A DNA stretch of 64,000 nt from Luteibaculum oceani (GTDB taxonomy: Bacteria > Bacteroidota > Bacteroidia > Flavobacteriales_D > Luteibaculaceae). The position numbers and the translations under genes were made by a program. Positions 41,885 to 52,294 of this stretch are shown here, piece by piece (within the stretch, counting starts at the first letter, position 1; every line of letters begins with the position of its first letter). The notes beneath the pieces were generated by a model. That model had not been told where the DNA came from. It ran no database searches and was given only the letters and a program-made list of their open reading frames with translations. The stretch lies in assembly GCF_007995015.1 (NCBI RefSeq), contig NZ_VORB01000005.1:1-64000 (forward strand), written 5' to 3'.

Positions 41885-43507
41885 TTACAATAGCGGCGGG
41901 GTAGACTGAAGCCCCCTCCAAACGGCGGCATCCCTTTCATAAACGTCATTCAAAAAGTATACCTCGGTGTCCGATTTTCCTTCTACCGTGAGATAAGTAA
42001 GATGCACTTTGGGTTTTCTATCTAATCGGATGGTCCTTGTAATTCTTTCCGAAACCATTTCCTGCAAGCGAGGGAGCGAATAATTCTCAGAATCCAGAAG
42101 AATCTCCGCTAATTTCAAGGGGTATTGCACCCGAATACACCCTGAACTAAGAGCCCTATCTTCTTGCGTAAAGAGCGATCTAGATGGGGTATCGTGGAGA
42201 TAAATGCTGTACTTATTCGGGAACATAAACTTAACATCGCCAAGGGCATTATCAGGTCCAGCAGGCTGGCGATATATTAATCTTTTTGCTTCTGGAGAAG
42301 TCCAGTCTACAAATTCTGGTAGCACCCGCTCTCCCCGAGAATTATACAGCTCAATTCCTTTCTTACTAAGATAATTGGGGTCTTTTTTAATTCCAGGTAT
42401 CACATCCTTACTCAAAATGGTTGGGGGTACAGTCCATGTGGGGTTTATCACCAAATATTGCATGGTAGAACTAAATACAGGGGTTTGCCTAGCTGGCTTT
42501 CCGGCAATAACCCTGTGGGTGGAAATTTTATTACCCCCATCTATTAAATCTAAGCGGTAGGCAGCAATATTTACGTGGATGTAGTAGTCCCCCAGATTAC
42601 GCTCCAACCACCTCCATCTTTCAAGGTTAATTTTTATCATCTTAACCCTTTCTGCAGGGGTAAGGTTAAGGGCTCTCATCGTTTTAGGACCTATAACTCC
42701 ATCGGGGTTTAGCCCGTGCAACTCCTGTATTTTACGCACCCCATTTACCAATGTGGAATCATAAAAACTATGATTTGCTCCTAAAGTAAATTCGGCAATT
42801 GGCAAACCGGAAATGATGGCAACACGCCTACGGATTTTTATAATTTGATTGTGGCTGGCTCCAGGTTTAAAACTTTCTGGAATGGATATAATTTCCCAGG
42901 CCTGATCTTGAAGTTGACTCCAATAGTATAACTCCATTTTAAGGAATCTATACTCAGCCTTTTTTGGTGTAGCGGCCCTCAAAATTTCCTCAAATGGGGC
43001 TCCACTACGATAATAATCCAGTAAGGCCTTTGGATTACCATCGGCCAATGAAATATCCCAAATGGGGTGTAGTGTTTCGGGGTTTAGTTTTCCATGAAGC
43101 AAGTGAGAAGTAAAAAGTAAAAATGCATCGGTGAGGGCAATTTCTATTCTTGCCAATCTTTCTTCTTCATACGGCCAAGGATTTATGGCCTTGGTGAGTG
43201 AGTTTAGATGATAGTCAGTTGGAATTAACCCATCTAAGTGCGAAAGCGCAACATAAGATAGAAATTCTTCGGCACGGCGTTGATTCCAAATGGGATATGG
43301 TGCATTAGAATACACCTCTCTAACGGCTTCGGCACAATAAACTGGCTCTCCATAAACCGAGAAAGAACCAGATTTAGAGGCGCCAATAATGGCCTTTATT
43401 CGCTCGGGAACATTTTGGTCAGATCCTAACGCGGTGCCAGCCCAAAATATAAGAGCAATTAAAAAAGAAAGTTTACTAGGTGTTTGGCTGTAAAATTTTA
43501 GATTCAT
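41885..43507 (-). CDS. L,D-transpeptidase with scaffold and peptidoglycan-binding domains
   Basis: This 540-residue exported protein has a signal peptide, an N-terminal scaffold domain (about 50-230) and a peptidoglycan-binding-like domain around VRKIQELHGLNPDGVIGPKT. The YkuD catalytic domain has the His in YLHDTPSRSLF and the nucleophile in SSGCIRV. It belongs to the YcbB/LdtD layout, which makes 3-3 cross-links. Its first 32 bp overlap the upstream transpeptidase gene, so both are made from one transcript. Confidence 0.94.
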   Translation of the reverse strand: MNLKFYSQTPSKLSFLIALIFWAGTALGSDQNVPERIKAIIGASKSGSFSVYGEPVYCAEAVREVYSNAPYPIWNQRRAEEFLSYVALSHLDGLIPTDYHLNSLTKAINPWPYEEERLARIEIALTDAFLLFTSHLLHGKLNPETLHPIWDISLADGNPKALLDYYRSGAPFEEILRAATPKKAEYRFLKMELYYWSQLQDQAWEIISIPESFKPGASHNQIIKIRRRVAIISGLPIAEFTLGANHSFYDSTLVNGVRKIQELHGLNPDGVIGPKTMRALNLTPAERVKMIKINLERWRWLERNLGDYYIHVNIAAYRLDLIDGGNKISTHRVIAGKPARQTPVFSSTMQYLVINPTWTVPPTILSKDVIPGIKKDPNYLSKKGIELYNSRGERVLPEFVDWTSPEAKRLIYRQPAGPDNALGDVKFMFPNKYSIYLHDTPSRSLFTQEDRALSSGCIRVQYPLKLAEILLDSENYSLPRLQEMVSERITRTIRLDRKPKVHLTYLTVEGKSDTEVYFLNDVYERDAAVWRGLQSTPPLL

Positions 43508-44159
43508 TCAGATAGCTTTCATCTGGATAATATATAAAAAAGCAAGTACGCTCCTTTATTGTATTGATGATTGCCTTATGATTTGCGACAGGTACCGCAG
43601 GACAGCCATGGCTGCGACCTAATCTTCCATGTTGGTTTACAAAATCCTTGCTTACATACTTTGCACCATGTAACACAATGGCTCTATCTCTTGCATTGTT
43701 GTTCCACCCCTCTTCAAGTCCATCTAAACGTAGAGACAAACCATGCTTACCATGATACGTTTTAGCCGTTCTATAAAATCCGATGCTACTTTGATAACTC
43801 TCTGGAGTATTTGAAAATGACTTGGCATATAAATTACCAGAGTTTCTTCCGTGGGCCACAAGAGATTGGAAAAGCACCTTTTTAGTCTTTAAATCGATAA
43901 TCCACATTCTTTCTTCAGACGAAGGAAGAGAAAAGTCCACAATAGTAATCAAGCTCTTTTGCTCACTAATTTCCCCGCTAAACTGTAAGTTTCTAAACCC
44001 TTGAATCGCTAATTCGAAAACCTCAATTTTAGGTCTAGAGTTAGTCCACTCAATTGCGTTGTATGCGCGGTGTGCTAATTCGGTTGGATTGGAGGCGATG
44101 ATGGTTGGGGAAACTAAAAGACTTCCGATAAAGAAAGCCAAAACAGTTGCTAGCTTCAT
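43476..44159 (-). CDS. Murein L,D-transpeptidase, YkuD_2 type
   Basis: This 227-residue exported protein has a signal peptide (TVLAFFIGSLLVSPTIIAS) and the YkuD_2 catalytic pattern: IVLHGAKYVSKDF with the His and GRLGRSHGCPAVP with the Cys. It is a second transpeptidase of a different subfamily, encoded upstream of and overlapping the larger one. Together they suggest a cell-wall remodelling pair. Confidence 0.92.
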   Translation of the reverse strand: MKLATVLAFFIGSLLVSPTIIASNPTELAHRAYNAIEWTNSRPKIEVFELAIQGFRNLQFSGEISEQKSLITIVDFSLPSSEERMWIIDLKTKKVLFQSLVAHGRNSGNLYAKSFSNTPESYQSSIGFYRTAKTYHGKHGLSLRLDGLEEGWNNNARDRAIVLHGAKYVSKDFVNQHGRLGRSHGCPAVPVANHKAIINTIKERTCFFIYYPDESYLNESKILQPNT

Positions 44160-44231
44160 TAAGGTAATTGTGGTTAATTGTTTGTTGATGGTGCTTAATT
44201 TTATTCCTTTTTTATTCCTTTTCAGGCCCTA

Positions 44232-44239
44232 CAAAAATA
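44232..44239 (-). promoter_or_regulatory. -7 promoter element of the transpeptidase pair
   Basis: TATTTTTG on the minus strand is a perfect TAnnTTTG, 72 bp before the start codon. TTTG lies upstream at a short spacing. Confidence 0.4.
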
Positions 44240-44458
44240 CGTTGAAAAACAAATACAAATAGCTGATTATCAATTATTTTCGATAAGCGGTTAACATAAT
44301 CGGATTAAACACGAAAAAACACTAAGTTTATTGCGTTGCCTTAGCTGACTACAGTCATGTTTTATTCCTGATTCTTCTCATATCTCCTTGTTTTTCTGGC
44401 GAGTAGCGAGACTATATCGCCGCTCATCAAACAAAGCAATTAAATCCCTTGCAAGCCT

Positions 44459-44466
44459 TATATTTG
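44459..44466 (+). promoter_or_regulatory. -7 promoter element of icmF
   Basis: TATATTTG, a perfect TAnnTTTG, ends 19 bp before the icmF start codon. No TTG at the best -33 distance. Confidence 0.45.
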
Positions 44467-44485
44467 CGAGTCGAAAAATCAGACT

Positions 44486-47400
44486 ATGGAAACTGTAGCT
44501 CCTTATAAACCAAAAAATAAAATCAGAATTGTAACTGCTGCCTCCCTTTTTGATGGGCATGATGCTGCCATAAATATTATGCGCAGAATTATCCAGAGTA
44601 CTGGAGCAGAAGTTATTCACCTTGGACACGATAGAAGTGTTGAAGAAGTGGTTAACTGCGCAATTCAAGAAGATGCACAAGCTATTGCCATGACTTCCTA
44701 CCAAGGGGGGCATACCGAATATTTTAAATACATGTTCGACCTGCTTAAAGAAAAGGGCGCAGGACATATTAAAATCTTTGGAGGTGGTGGTGGAACCATA
44801 CTACCCGAGGAAATTAAAGAGCTTCACGAGTATGGAATTACCCGTATTTACCATCCGGATGATGGTAGAGAAATGGGGTTACAGGGTATGATTAACGATA
44901 TGTTGGAGCAATGCGATATTCCAACAGGTCAAAGTTTAAATGGAGAAATTTCCCGTTTATCTGGAAAAGACCCTTTGGATATCGCCCGACTGATCTCTGC
45001 TGCAGAAAACAACCCAGAAGGGGCAGCAAAAGACCTAGACACAGTTCATAAGGAAGCTGAAAATACCGCAACTCCAATATTGGGCATAACCGGAACCGGA
45101 GGAGCTGGTAAATCTTCTATGGTTGATGAGCTAGTTAGACGCTTTTTGGTTGATTTTCCAGATAAAACAATTGGGGTTGTATCTGTAGACCCTTCGAAAA
45201 GAAAAACTGGTGGTGCCCTATTGGGAGATAGAATTAGAATGAACTCCATTCGAAATTCTCGTGTTTACATGCGTTCATTGGCAACACGTCAAAGTAATCT
45301 TGCCCTTTCTAAGCATGTAAAAGAGGCAATCTCCATTCTAAAGGCTGCGAAATACGACCTAATTATATTGGAAACCTCTGGAATTGGCCAGAGTGACACC
45401 GAAATCCTAGATCACTCCGACGTTTCTCTTTATGTTATGACTCCAGAATATGGAGCGGCAACGCAGTTGGAGAAAATTGACATGTTGGACTTTGCGGATA
45501 TTATTGCGCTTAACAAGTTCGACAAACGAGGAGCTCTAGATGCCTTGAGAGATGTGAAAAAGCAATACCAGCGCAACCATCAACTTTGGGATAAAAACCC
45601 AGATGATATGCCGGTGTTTGGAACCATTGCTTCTCAATTTAACGATCCAGGTACCAACAGCTTGTACAAGGCTATCATGGATGTTTTGGTTGAAAAAACA
45701 GGAGCCAACCTCAAATCCAGCTATGAAATAACCGATGAAATGTCTGAGAAGGTATTTATCATTCCTCCTCAGCGTACAAGATATCTAACCGAAATAACCG
45801 AAACGGTTCGTTCTTACAATCAATGGGTGGTTAAGCAAGCTGAAGTGGCTGATAAGTTATATGCCCTAAATGCTAGCGTTATCAATTTTGGTGGTCCTAA
45901 TCAGCTGGAAGAATCTCCTGAGAACTACACCGGAGATAACAGCGACATCGTTAAAACATTGATTGCAGAGTTCGATCGCATTAAGTTAGATCTAGATCCA
46001 CACAACTTTAAAATCCTTCAGGATTGGGATAGTAAGAAGGCGAGATACAAGGCAGACGAATACATCTTTAAGGTTAGAGATAAAGAAATTAGAATTAAAA
46101 CCCATACGGAATCCCTTTCTCATAGTCAGATTCCAAAAGTTTCTCTTCCTAAATACAAAGCATGGGGAGATGTTTTACAATGGGTTCTTCAAGAAAATGT
46201 ACCGGGTGAATTCCCATACACGGCTGGAATTTATCCTTTTAAAAGGGAAAACGAGGATCCTACAAGAATGTTTGCTGGGGAAGGTGGACCGGAAAGAACC
46301 AACAGAAGATTCCACTACGTATCGAAAGGAATGCCAGCAGCTCGTTTATCTACGGCATTTGATTCGGTTACCCTTTATGGAAACGACCCGGATTACCGAC
46401 CAGATATCTACGGAAAGGTTGGAAACTCGGGAGTATCTATTTGCTGTCTTGATGATGCCAAGAAACTGTACTCTGGATTCGATTTATGCGCTCCAACAAC
46501 TTCGGTATCGATGACCATCAACGGGCCAGCTCCTATGCTTCTTGGGTTTTTCATGAATGCCGCCATAGACCAACAATGTGAAAAATACATTAAGGAAAAT
46601 GGTTTGGAGCAAGAAGTGCAGACTAAGCTGAAAAAGATCTTTGCAGAAAAAGGTGAAGAACAACCAAGGTACAATGGCGACCTTCCTGAAGGAAATGACG
46701 GATTGGGTCTTATGTTACTAGGAACCACTGGAGACCAAGTGCTTCCTACAGATGTTTACCAAAAAATTAAAACCGAAACACTTTCTCAAGTAAGAGGTAC
46801 TGTTCAGGCAGACATTCTAAAAGAAGATCAGGCTCAAAACACCTGTATTTTCTCTACAGAATTTGCCCTTCGTTTAATGGGAGATGTTCAGCAATATTTC
46901 ATTGAAAAAAATGTAAGAAACTTTTACTCTGTTTCTATTTCTGGATATCACATTGCCGAAGCTGGTGCCAACCCGATTACTCAGCTTGCCTTTACCCTGG
47001 CTAACGGGTTTACCTACGTTGAGTATTACTTAAGTAGAGGTATGGATATCAATAAGTTTGGTCCCAACCTTTCTTTCTTCTTCTCTAATGGAATAGACCC
47101 GGAGTATGCGGTAATTGGACGTGTTGCCCGTAGAATTTGGTCTAAGGCTTTAAAGCAAAAATACGGTGCTAACGCACGTGCTCAAATGCTTAAGTACCAC
47201 ATCCAAACGAGTGGAAGGTCGCTGCATGCTCAGGAGATTGACTTTAACGATATTAGAACCACGCTTCAGGCGCTTTACGCGATTTACGATAACTGTAACT
47301 CACTACATACCAATGCTTATGATGAAGCCATTACTACACCTACCGAAGAATCGGTTCGTAGAGCTATGGCTATTCAGTTAATCATTAATAAAGAGCTTGG

Positions 47401-47893
47401 ATTAGCGAAAAACCAGAATCCAATTCAAGGTGCCTTTATTATCGAAGAATTAACCGACTTGGTTGAAGAAGCGGTAATGGCTGAATTCGACAGAATTACC
47501 GAACGTGGAGGTGTATTGGGTGCAATGGAAACCATGTACCAACGAAACAAGATTCAAGAGGAGTCGCTATACTACGAAACACTTAAGCACACTGGAGAAT
47601 TCCCGATTATTGGGGTGAACACTTTCCTAAGTTCTAAAGGTTCGCCTACGGTACTACCGAAGGAGGTAATTAGAGCAACTACAGAAGAAAAAGAATTCCA
47701 GATTAATACCTTACAAAGCCTTCACAAAAGGAATGAAGCTAAAGCGAAAGAGGCAATTAAAGAGCTTCAAGATGCGGCTATACAGAACGAGAATATGTTC
47801 GAACGACTAATGGATGTTACCAAAGTTTGTTCTTTAGGTCAAATTACTGATGCCCTATTCGATGTGGGTGGTCAGTACAGACGTAATATGTAA
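44486..47893 (+). CDS. icmF: Fused isobutyryl-CoA/methylmalonyl-type mutase IcmF
   Basis: This 1135-residue protein has the IcmF order: an N-terminal B12-binding domain with [14 protein letters not shown] (about 23-36), a MeaI-type G-protein chaperone with the P-loop GTGGAGKSS near residue 200 and [16 protein letters not shown], and a C-terminal mutase barrel (about 560-1130). It rearranges the carbon skeleton of acyl-CoA (isobutyryl/n-butyryl or a related pair) and repairs its own cofactor. Substrate choice depends on active-site residues I did not resolve. A strong promoter element and a terminator make it a single-gene unit. Confidence 0.94.
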   Translation: METVAPYKPKNKIRIVTAASLFDGHDAAINIMRRIIQSTGAEVIHLGHDRSVEEVVNCAIQEDAQAIAMTSYQGGHTEYFKYMFDLLKEKGAGHIKIFGGGGGTILPEEIKELHEYGITRIYHPDDGREMGLQGMINDMLEQCDIPTGQSLNGEISRLSGKDPLDIARLISAAENNPEGAAKDLDTVHKEAENTATPILGITGTGGAGKSSMVDELVRRFLVDFPDKTIGVVSVDPSKRKTGGALLGDRIRMNSIRNSRVYMRSLATRQSNLALSKHVKEAISILKAAKYDLIILETSGIGQSDTEILDHSDVSLYVMTPEYGAATQLEKIDMLDFADIIALNKFDKRGALDALRDVKKQYQRNHQLWDKNPDDMPVFGTIASQFNDPGTNSLYKAIMDVLVEKTGANLKSSYEITDEMSEKVFIIPPQRTRYLTEITETVRSYNQWVVKQAEVADKLYALNASVINFGGPNQLEESPENYTGDNSDIVKTLIAEFDRIKLDLDPHNFKILQDWDSKKARYKADEYIFKVRDKEIRIKTHTESLSHSQIPKVSLPKYKAWGDVLQWVLQENVPGEFPYTAGIYPFKRENEDPTRMFAGEGGPERTNRRFHYVSKGMPAARLSTAFDSVTLYGNDPDYRPDIYGKVGNSGVSICCLDDAKKLYSGFDLCAPTTSVSMTINGPAPMLLGFFMNAAIDQQCEKYIKENGLEQEVQTKLKKIFAEKGEEQPRYNGDLPEGNDGLGLMLLGTTGDQVLPTDVYQKIKTETLSQVRGTVQADILKEDQAQNTCIFSTEFALRLMGDVQQYFIEKNVRNFYSVSISGYHIAEAGANPITQLAFTLANGFTYVEYYLSRGMDINKFGPNLSFFFSNGIDPEYAVIGRVARRIWSKALKQKYGANARAQMLKYHIQTSGRSLHAQEIDFNDIRTTLQALYAIYDNCNSLHTNAYDEAITTPTEESVRRAMAIQLIINKELGLAKNQNPIQGAFIIEELTDLVEEAVMAEFDRITERGGVLGAMETMYQRNKIQEESLYYETLKHTGEFPIIGVNTFLSSKGSPTVLPKEVIRATTEEKEFQINTLQSLHKRNEAKAKEAIKELQDAAIQNENMFERLMDVTKVCSLGQITDALFDVGGQYRRNM

Positions 47894-47911
47894 TTATTTG
47901 CAATGAAAAGG

Positions 47912-47943
47912 AAAAAGGCTGACTCGTTGAGTCAGCCTTTTTT
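47912..47943 (+). terminator. Terminator of icmF, shared with the convergent gene
   Basis: A 9-bp stem GGCTGACTC/GAGTCAGCC with a 3-nt loop is flanked by A5 and T6, so it can work on both strands. Confidence 0.85.
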
Positions 47944-47945
47944 CG

Positions 47946-48392
47946 TTAGTCTTTTTGGAAGATAAATCGGGTTATATAAATCCCTTTTCCATCTTTATCT
48001 CCAGCATCGCTTTCCACACCACTGGTTACAAAAACTAATTTCCAACCCTGTTGTGCAAGGCTAGAAATGCGGTCTCCGATAAGAGCATCATTAGAAGCAA
48101 TATTTTGGAAGTTTATACCCACTCCAGAGTAGAAGTTAAGCAGCTTGGTTTCTTTTAAATCATCAATTTTAAGATCCTTTCTACGCACTTTTCCTTGTTT
48201 GCTATCCTGGCCTTCGGTCCTTTCTGTAGTTGCAGCCTCTGAATCCACATCTTCCGCCGCTTCAATGATTCTGGATCTACCTAGCCCCATTGGAACAATA
48301 GATTCTACAACGGTAACCACCTTAAATTCTTGGGCCATAGCATCTACACCAAAGAAGCATACAGCAATGAGCCCCAGTAATAACTTTTTCAT
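47946..48392 (-). CDS. Secreted protein of unknown function
   Basis: This 148-residue protein has a signal peptide ending AMAQ (about 18-21), an acidic/charged linker (about 45-75) and a C-terminal domain with ISSLAQQGWKLVFVTSGV, reminiscent of DUF4177-like folds. Not confidently assigned. Confidence 0.75.
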   Translation of the reverse strand: MKKLLLGLIAVCFFGVDAMAQEFKVVTVVESIVPMGLGRSRIIEAAEDVDSEAATTERTEGQDSKQGKVRRKDLKIDDLKETKLLNFYSGVGINFQNIASNDALIGDRISSLAQQGWKLVFVTSGVESDAGDKDGKGIYITRFIFQKD

Positions 48393-48445
48393 ACGATTTG
48401 AGTTTGCATTTGTCCCACCAATTTAATGCCAAACTCAGTTGAAAA

Positions 48446-49330
48446 TTAAAATAGCCCAAATTTTAGTTGGTAATACCAAATTACATCGGGACCAAAAGAG
48501 CGAAAGAATTTTTGTACTCCTGGGATATCCGATCCTTCAAAATCTAAAATCATTAGGGTTTCAGAATGCTTGTTAACGAGGTAATTAAGTAAAAAAGGCA
48601 TTGCATAATGTTCTGGACCAATCTCGGTAGAAGCCCCATAAACATTATAAATGTATCTGTCGTCAATAAAGAAATACGAAATATTTAAAAGCTCATTTTC
48701 AGCATTTAACACCTCGTAAATTATCCCTGAATCATTCTCTAGCCCTTTTTCGAGCACGGTTCGAATTCGAGCAAAATCACTCGATTTCAAATTCGTTTTT
48801 TGGGCTAATTCTTTTTGGGTGAGATCCATTAAACCCACAAGGTTTTCGGTAGCCCTTACTTTTAAATTAAGCGGAATCGTCCTTTTTAGGTTTTGCTTAA
48901 GTCCCCGTCCAAAATCTCTGTAAATTTCTTGGTAGGGACGATTCAAATGCAACTCCATATTAATACGGTGGGGCATTCCTGCAATATCAACATCGAGAAA
49001 TGGACCTTGCTGATAAAACCTTACATATTTCCTTTTAAGAAAGCTTAAAACCCTATGATATAGTACCCCATCTATTTTACCGAGGGGACCTAATTGCTGA
49101 CTCAAAACTGGTTGATACACCTGTTTTAAACCAAAGAGTTTACGATTATATGGAAGGGGCCAAATCCATTTGTAATTCTCGCCTATTAAGGCATCCCAAC
49201 GAGAATCGGTAACGGCATCGAGGTACCAAGTTTGCCAATAGATTTTACCACCGGGTAGTGATTTCACCTTTTCATTCCATCGATCCTCATCGATTTCTGT
49301 TCTGGATAGAAAGCAAAATTTAGATTGCAA
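48446..49330 (-). CDS. GNAT/FemAB-like acyltransferase
   Basis: This 294-residue soluble protein has a GNAT-like C-terminal half (FGRGLKQNLKRTIPLNLKV, YFFIDDRYIYNVYGAST, LDFEGSDIPGVQKFFRSFG). The last motif is typical of FemAB-related acetyl- or aminoacyl-transferases. Substrate unknown. Confidence 0.75.
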   Translation of the reverse strand: MQSKFCFLSRTEIDEDRWNEKVKSLPGGKIYWQTWYLDAVTDSRWDALIGENYKWIWPLPYNRKLFGLKQVYQPVLSQQLGPLGKIDGVLYHRVLSFLKRKYVRFYQQGPFLDVDIAGMPHRINMELHLNRPYQEIYRDFGRGLKQNLKRTIPLNLKVRATENLVGLMDLTQKELAQKTNLKSSDFARIRTVLEKGLENDSGIIYEVLNAENELLNISYFFIDDRYIYNVYGASTEIGPEHYAMPFLLNYLVNKHSETLMILDFEGSDIPGVQKFFRSFGPDVIWYYQLKFGLF

Positions 49331-49400
49331 GCCGAATAGAATTTTTACAAATAAAACCCTTCCTTTTTAGGAAAGTGGCAATTAAACATATTTTTGAAAC

Positions 49401-50132
49401 ATGCGTTGGCTAAGACTACTTTTTAGATTCTTCTTTTTCGTAACCGTTTCTTTAGTTATCTCCATCCTCCTGCTCCTCCTAAAAATACTGGGAGCACCAT
49501 TTAAATGGCTATTTGGCATTTTCAATCTCTGGAAAAACCTAATGAAATGGGGACTGGGGATTAAAGTACTTACCGAGGGGAAAGTACCCAAAAGTCCCGG
49601 AGTAATTATGGCAAACCACAGATCGTATGTAGACATCCTTTTAATTTCTTCGAAAATTCCAGCTGTTTTTGTCGCCAAGGCATCGGTAAAAAACTGGCCC
49701 ATTATTGGCTGGGGAGGAAATGGTCTTAGTACAGTTTGGGTAAACCGATCGAGTAAAGAGAGTAGAGCAGAAACCAGAGCGCAGCTTAAAAAGCGGTTAG
49801 CTGAGGGAAAATCAGTTATTATTTTTCCAGAAGGAACCACCATTCGCGGACCGGAAACACTTCCCTTTAAACCAGGTATGTTTCACACGGTAGCAAAGGC
49901 AAAATTGCCGATTTATGGGCTGGCAATTGAATATGAGAACCCGAAAATTGCCTGGGTGGATGACGATTTATTCCTGCCCCACTTTTTTGAGATTTTCAGC
50001 CAGAAATCCATCCCGGTTAAAATTAAGTTTTCAGATCCCATGGTTAACCAAGATGGGGAGCAATTGCGCGCTCAAACCCAAAATTGGATAAACGATACCA
50101 TAATGGGCTTCAGATCAGAATGGGATCAATAG
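49401..50132 (+). CDS. plsC: 1-acylglycerol-3-phosphate acyltransferase
   Basis: This 243-residue enzyme acylates lysophosphatidic acid in phospholipid synthesis. It has an N-terminal membrane helix, the catalytic NHRSYVD motif (H-x4-D, His73 and Asp78), VNRSSKESRAETR and the FPEGTTIRG motif. Another acyltransferase of the PlsC superfamily cannot be excluded. Confidence 0.92.
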   Translation: MRWLRLLFRFFFFVTVSLVISILLLLLKILGAPFKWLFGIFNLWKNLMKWGLGIKVLTEGKVPKSPGVIMANHRSYVDILLISSKIPAVFVAKASVKNWPIIGWGGNGLSTVWVNRSSKESRAETRAQLKKRLAEGKSVIIFPEGTTIRGPETLPFKPGMFHTVAKAKLPIYGLAIEYENPKIAWVDDDLFLPHFFEIFSQKSIPVKIKFSDPMVNQDGEQLRAQTQNWINDTIMGFRSEWDQ

Positions 50133-50195
50133 ATTATGATTCTTTTACATCCTATCTGCCCAAGGCTCGTTAAATTCGTAGCTCAATAATAAAGC

Positions 50196-50861
50196 ATGCA
50201 AAGAATCTTATTCCCCCTACTTTTAATAGCCTCACTTATAATTGGAGGCAGTGTACAAGCCCAAAAAAAATCCAAAAAAGAAGACCCTGCTAAATACGGC
50301 ATGGACGATGATTATAAACTTCCAAAAGGATTAAAACTAGGAAGTGACCTACCAGAATTTACCACAAGCACATCTAGTGGAACGGAAATTAATTCTGAAG
50401 ATTTAATAAAAGAAGGACCCGCCGTAATTCTGTTTTTTAGAGGTAATTGGTGCCCAGTTTGCAGTAAATATCTAAGTAACCTCAACGATTCCCTACAACA
50501 AATCACATCACTTGGTGCCAAAGTTTATGCTATTTCACCTCAAAACAAAGTGGCTAACGAAACTGCTGCCAATAAAGCCAAAGGCAACATCATTTTTCTA
50601 AATGATGAAAATGCGCAAATAATGAAAGCTTTTGATGTAGACTTCAAGGTCTCGGAGAAATACGACCAAAAAATTAAGATGTTTTTGAATACTGATATTG
50701 CAGAGTTTAACGGGATGGAAAATGCCTTGTTACCCGTTCCTGCCACCTTTGTTTTTGATCAGAGCGGAGAATTAGTATTTCGCCACTTCAATTTCAATTA
50801 TAATCGCAGAGCACACACCAAGGAAATTATCAACGCAATTAAGAATATCAAAACCAACTAA
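50196..50861 (+). CDS. Peroxiredoxin-like periplasmic protein (AhpC/TSA fold)
   Basis: This 221-residue protein has a signal peptide (MQRILFPLLLIASLIIGGSV) and a thioredoxin-like fold with GNWCPVCSKYL carrying a CPVC pair near residue 90, and the strand KVYAISPQ. It would handle peroxides or disulfides outside the cytoplasm. It lies one base before the exonuclease gene. Confidence 0.85.
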   Translation: MQRILFPLLLIASLIIGGSVQAQKKSKKEDPAKYGMDDDYKLPKGLKLGSDLPEFTTSTSSGTEINSEDLIKEGPAVILFFRGNWCPVCSKYLSNLNDSLQQITSLGAKVYAISPQNKVANETAANKAKGNIIFLNDENAQIMKAFDVDFKVSEKYDQKIKMFLNTDIAEFNGMENALLPVPATFVFDQSGELVFRHFNFNYNRRAHTKEIINAIKNIKTN

Positions 50862-50862
50862 C

Positions 50863-51627
50863 ATGAAATTAATCTCTTGGAACGTAAATGGAATAAGGGC
50901 TGCTGTAAAAAAAGGAGCCATTGCGGATTTAAAGGATATGGACGCAGATGTATATGCGTTTCAAGAAACCAAAGCCACTCCGGAGCAAGTGCAGGAGGCC
51001 TTGGCTGAGTTAGATGGATACGAAGTATTTGCAAATGGTGCAGATAAAAAGGGATATTCAGGTACTGCTGTGGCGATTAGAAAGTCGCTAAACAGTAAAT
51101 TTTGGAAGGATTTGGACCACGAAGAACACGATGGTGAAGGTAGAGTGGTACACGCCGAGTTTGAGAACTTTATTCTGGTGAATACTTATGTTCCTAATTC
51201 AAAATCTGCCTTAGAGCGATTGGATTACCGTCAGGAGTGGGATGCCTACTTATTAAAGCATCTTAAGGAGTTGGAAACAAAGAAACCAGTAGTACTCTGT
51301 GGCGACCTTAATGTGGCGCATAAAGACATAGACTTGGCTCGCCCTAAGGAGAACTATGGTAAATCTGCTGGATTTACGCAGGAAGAAATAAACGGGATTG
51401 ATAATTTCGTTAATGGAGGCTTTGTGGATAGTTTCCGCCACTTACATCCAGATAAAGTGCAATACACTTGGTGGAGCTTCCGCGGAGGTGCAAGACAAAG
51501 GAATGTAGGCTGGAGAATTGACTATTTCTTGGTTTCGGAAAAACTAAAACCTCAAATTTCCGATGCATTTATCATGGACCAGATCATGGGGTCGGACCAC
51601 TGCCCAGTTGGTCTTATTCTTTCCTAA
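50863..51627 (+). CDS. xth: Exodeoxyribonuclease III
   Basis: This 254-residue AP endonuclease/3'-5' exonuclease shows the family signatures SWNVNGIRAA (about 4-13), FQETKA, LCGDLNVAHKDIDLARPK, and SDHCPVGL near the end with the catalytic His. It acts in base-excision repair. It is likely co-transcribed with the peroxiredoxin-like gene. Confidence 0.96.
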   Translation: MKLISWNVNGIRAAVKKGAIADLKDMDADVYAFQETKATPEQVQEALAELDGYEVFANGADKKGYSGTAVAIRKSLNSKFWKDLDHEEHDGEGRVVHAEFENFILVNTYVPNSKSALERLDYRQEWDAYLLKHLKELETKKPVVLCGDLNVAHKDIDLARPKENYGKSAGFTQEEINGIDNFVNGGFVDSFRHLHPDKVQYTWWSFRGGARQRNVGWRIDYFLVSEKLKPQISDAFIMDQIMGSDHCPVGLILS

Positions 51628-52097
51628 GCTCCAAAAAACTGAGCCACGATACTGTGTATCTTTTGCTCTAGTAGCGGCTTATTCTCAAAATAAGAAATAC
51701 TTTCAATCTGCTCGGCACGCTGTCTGTCATCTGGGTTTAGAGATGTGGTTAGCATCACCACAATTTGCTCACCCTTTTGTTCCGGTGGTAACTGTTCGTA
51801 GTGCTCCAAAAATTCCCATCCGTTCATACCTGGCATATTGATGTCTAAAAATATAATCTGAGGCTGTGGATAAACACCATTAACAGGAGTACTTAAGTAA
51901 TCCAAGGCCTCCTGGCCTCCCATCGCGATGTCAACCTGTTCACATATCTGTGCTTTGGTAAGGATGGTTTTATGCAGGAAATTGTCTGCACGGGAGTCAT
52001 CCACTAGTAAGATTCGGTCCAATTTTGTCATTCCGGCGTAATCTAATGATCTAATGAAGGAATTTGTTTTTTCTTTAACGTTAATTTGCCCTGACAT
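51624..52097 (-). CDS. Response regulator receiver protein
   Basis: This 157-residue protein is a single receiver domain: ILLVDDSRADN (acid pocket), the phosphorylated Asp in FLDINMPGMNGWEFL and the signalling TTS and Lys (NKPL) at the end. No output domain, so it acts on another protein in signalling. The N-terminal 25 residues may be non-coding; MTKLDRILLV is an alternative start. Its stop overlaps that of xth. Confidence 0.93.
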   Translation of the reverse strand: MSGQINVKEKTNSFIRSLDYAGMTKLDRILLVDDSRADNFLHKTILTKAQICEQVDIAMGGQEALDYLSTPVNGVYPQPQIIFLDINMPGMNGWEFLEHYEQLPPEQKGEQIVVMLTTSLNPDDRQRAEQIESISYFENKPLLEQKIHSIVAQFFGA

Positions 52098-52294
52098 TGC
52101 TAAGAAACTCTTTTTAATTTAATTCCAACGGTTTGCACCCTGCAATTAATTAGTTGGGTAATATAAATTTGATAAATAAACGAGTTGGGAGATTAAAATT
52201 CCGATGAAATGGAGTATTAATCGGTAAAACAGATTATTAATAAAATTTGTTTAAAGGCTAAAAGAGCTAATATTTAAACTTTGCAGCTACATAT

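Larger units (their letters stand above)
44160..44485 (+). other. Divergent intergenic region, 326 bp
   Basis: No credible gene. It holds two likely -7 elements facing outward: TATTTTTG on the minus strand (44232-44239) for the transpeptidase pair and TATATTTG on the plus strand (44459-44466) for icmF. Confidence 0.6.

Noticed and set aside
49389-49396. TATTTTTG as promoter of the plsC gene
   Set aside because: It matches TAnnTTTG but ends only 4 bp before the start codon with no -33 TTG, so transcription would begin inside the coding region.
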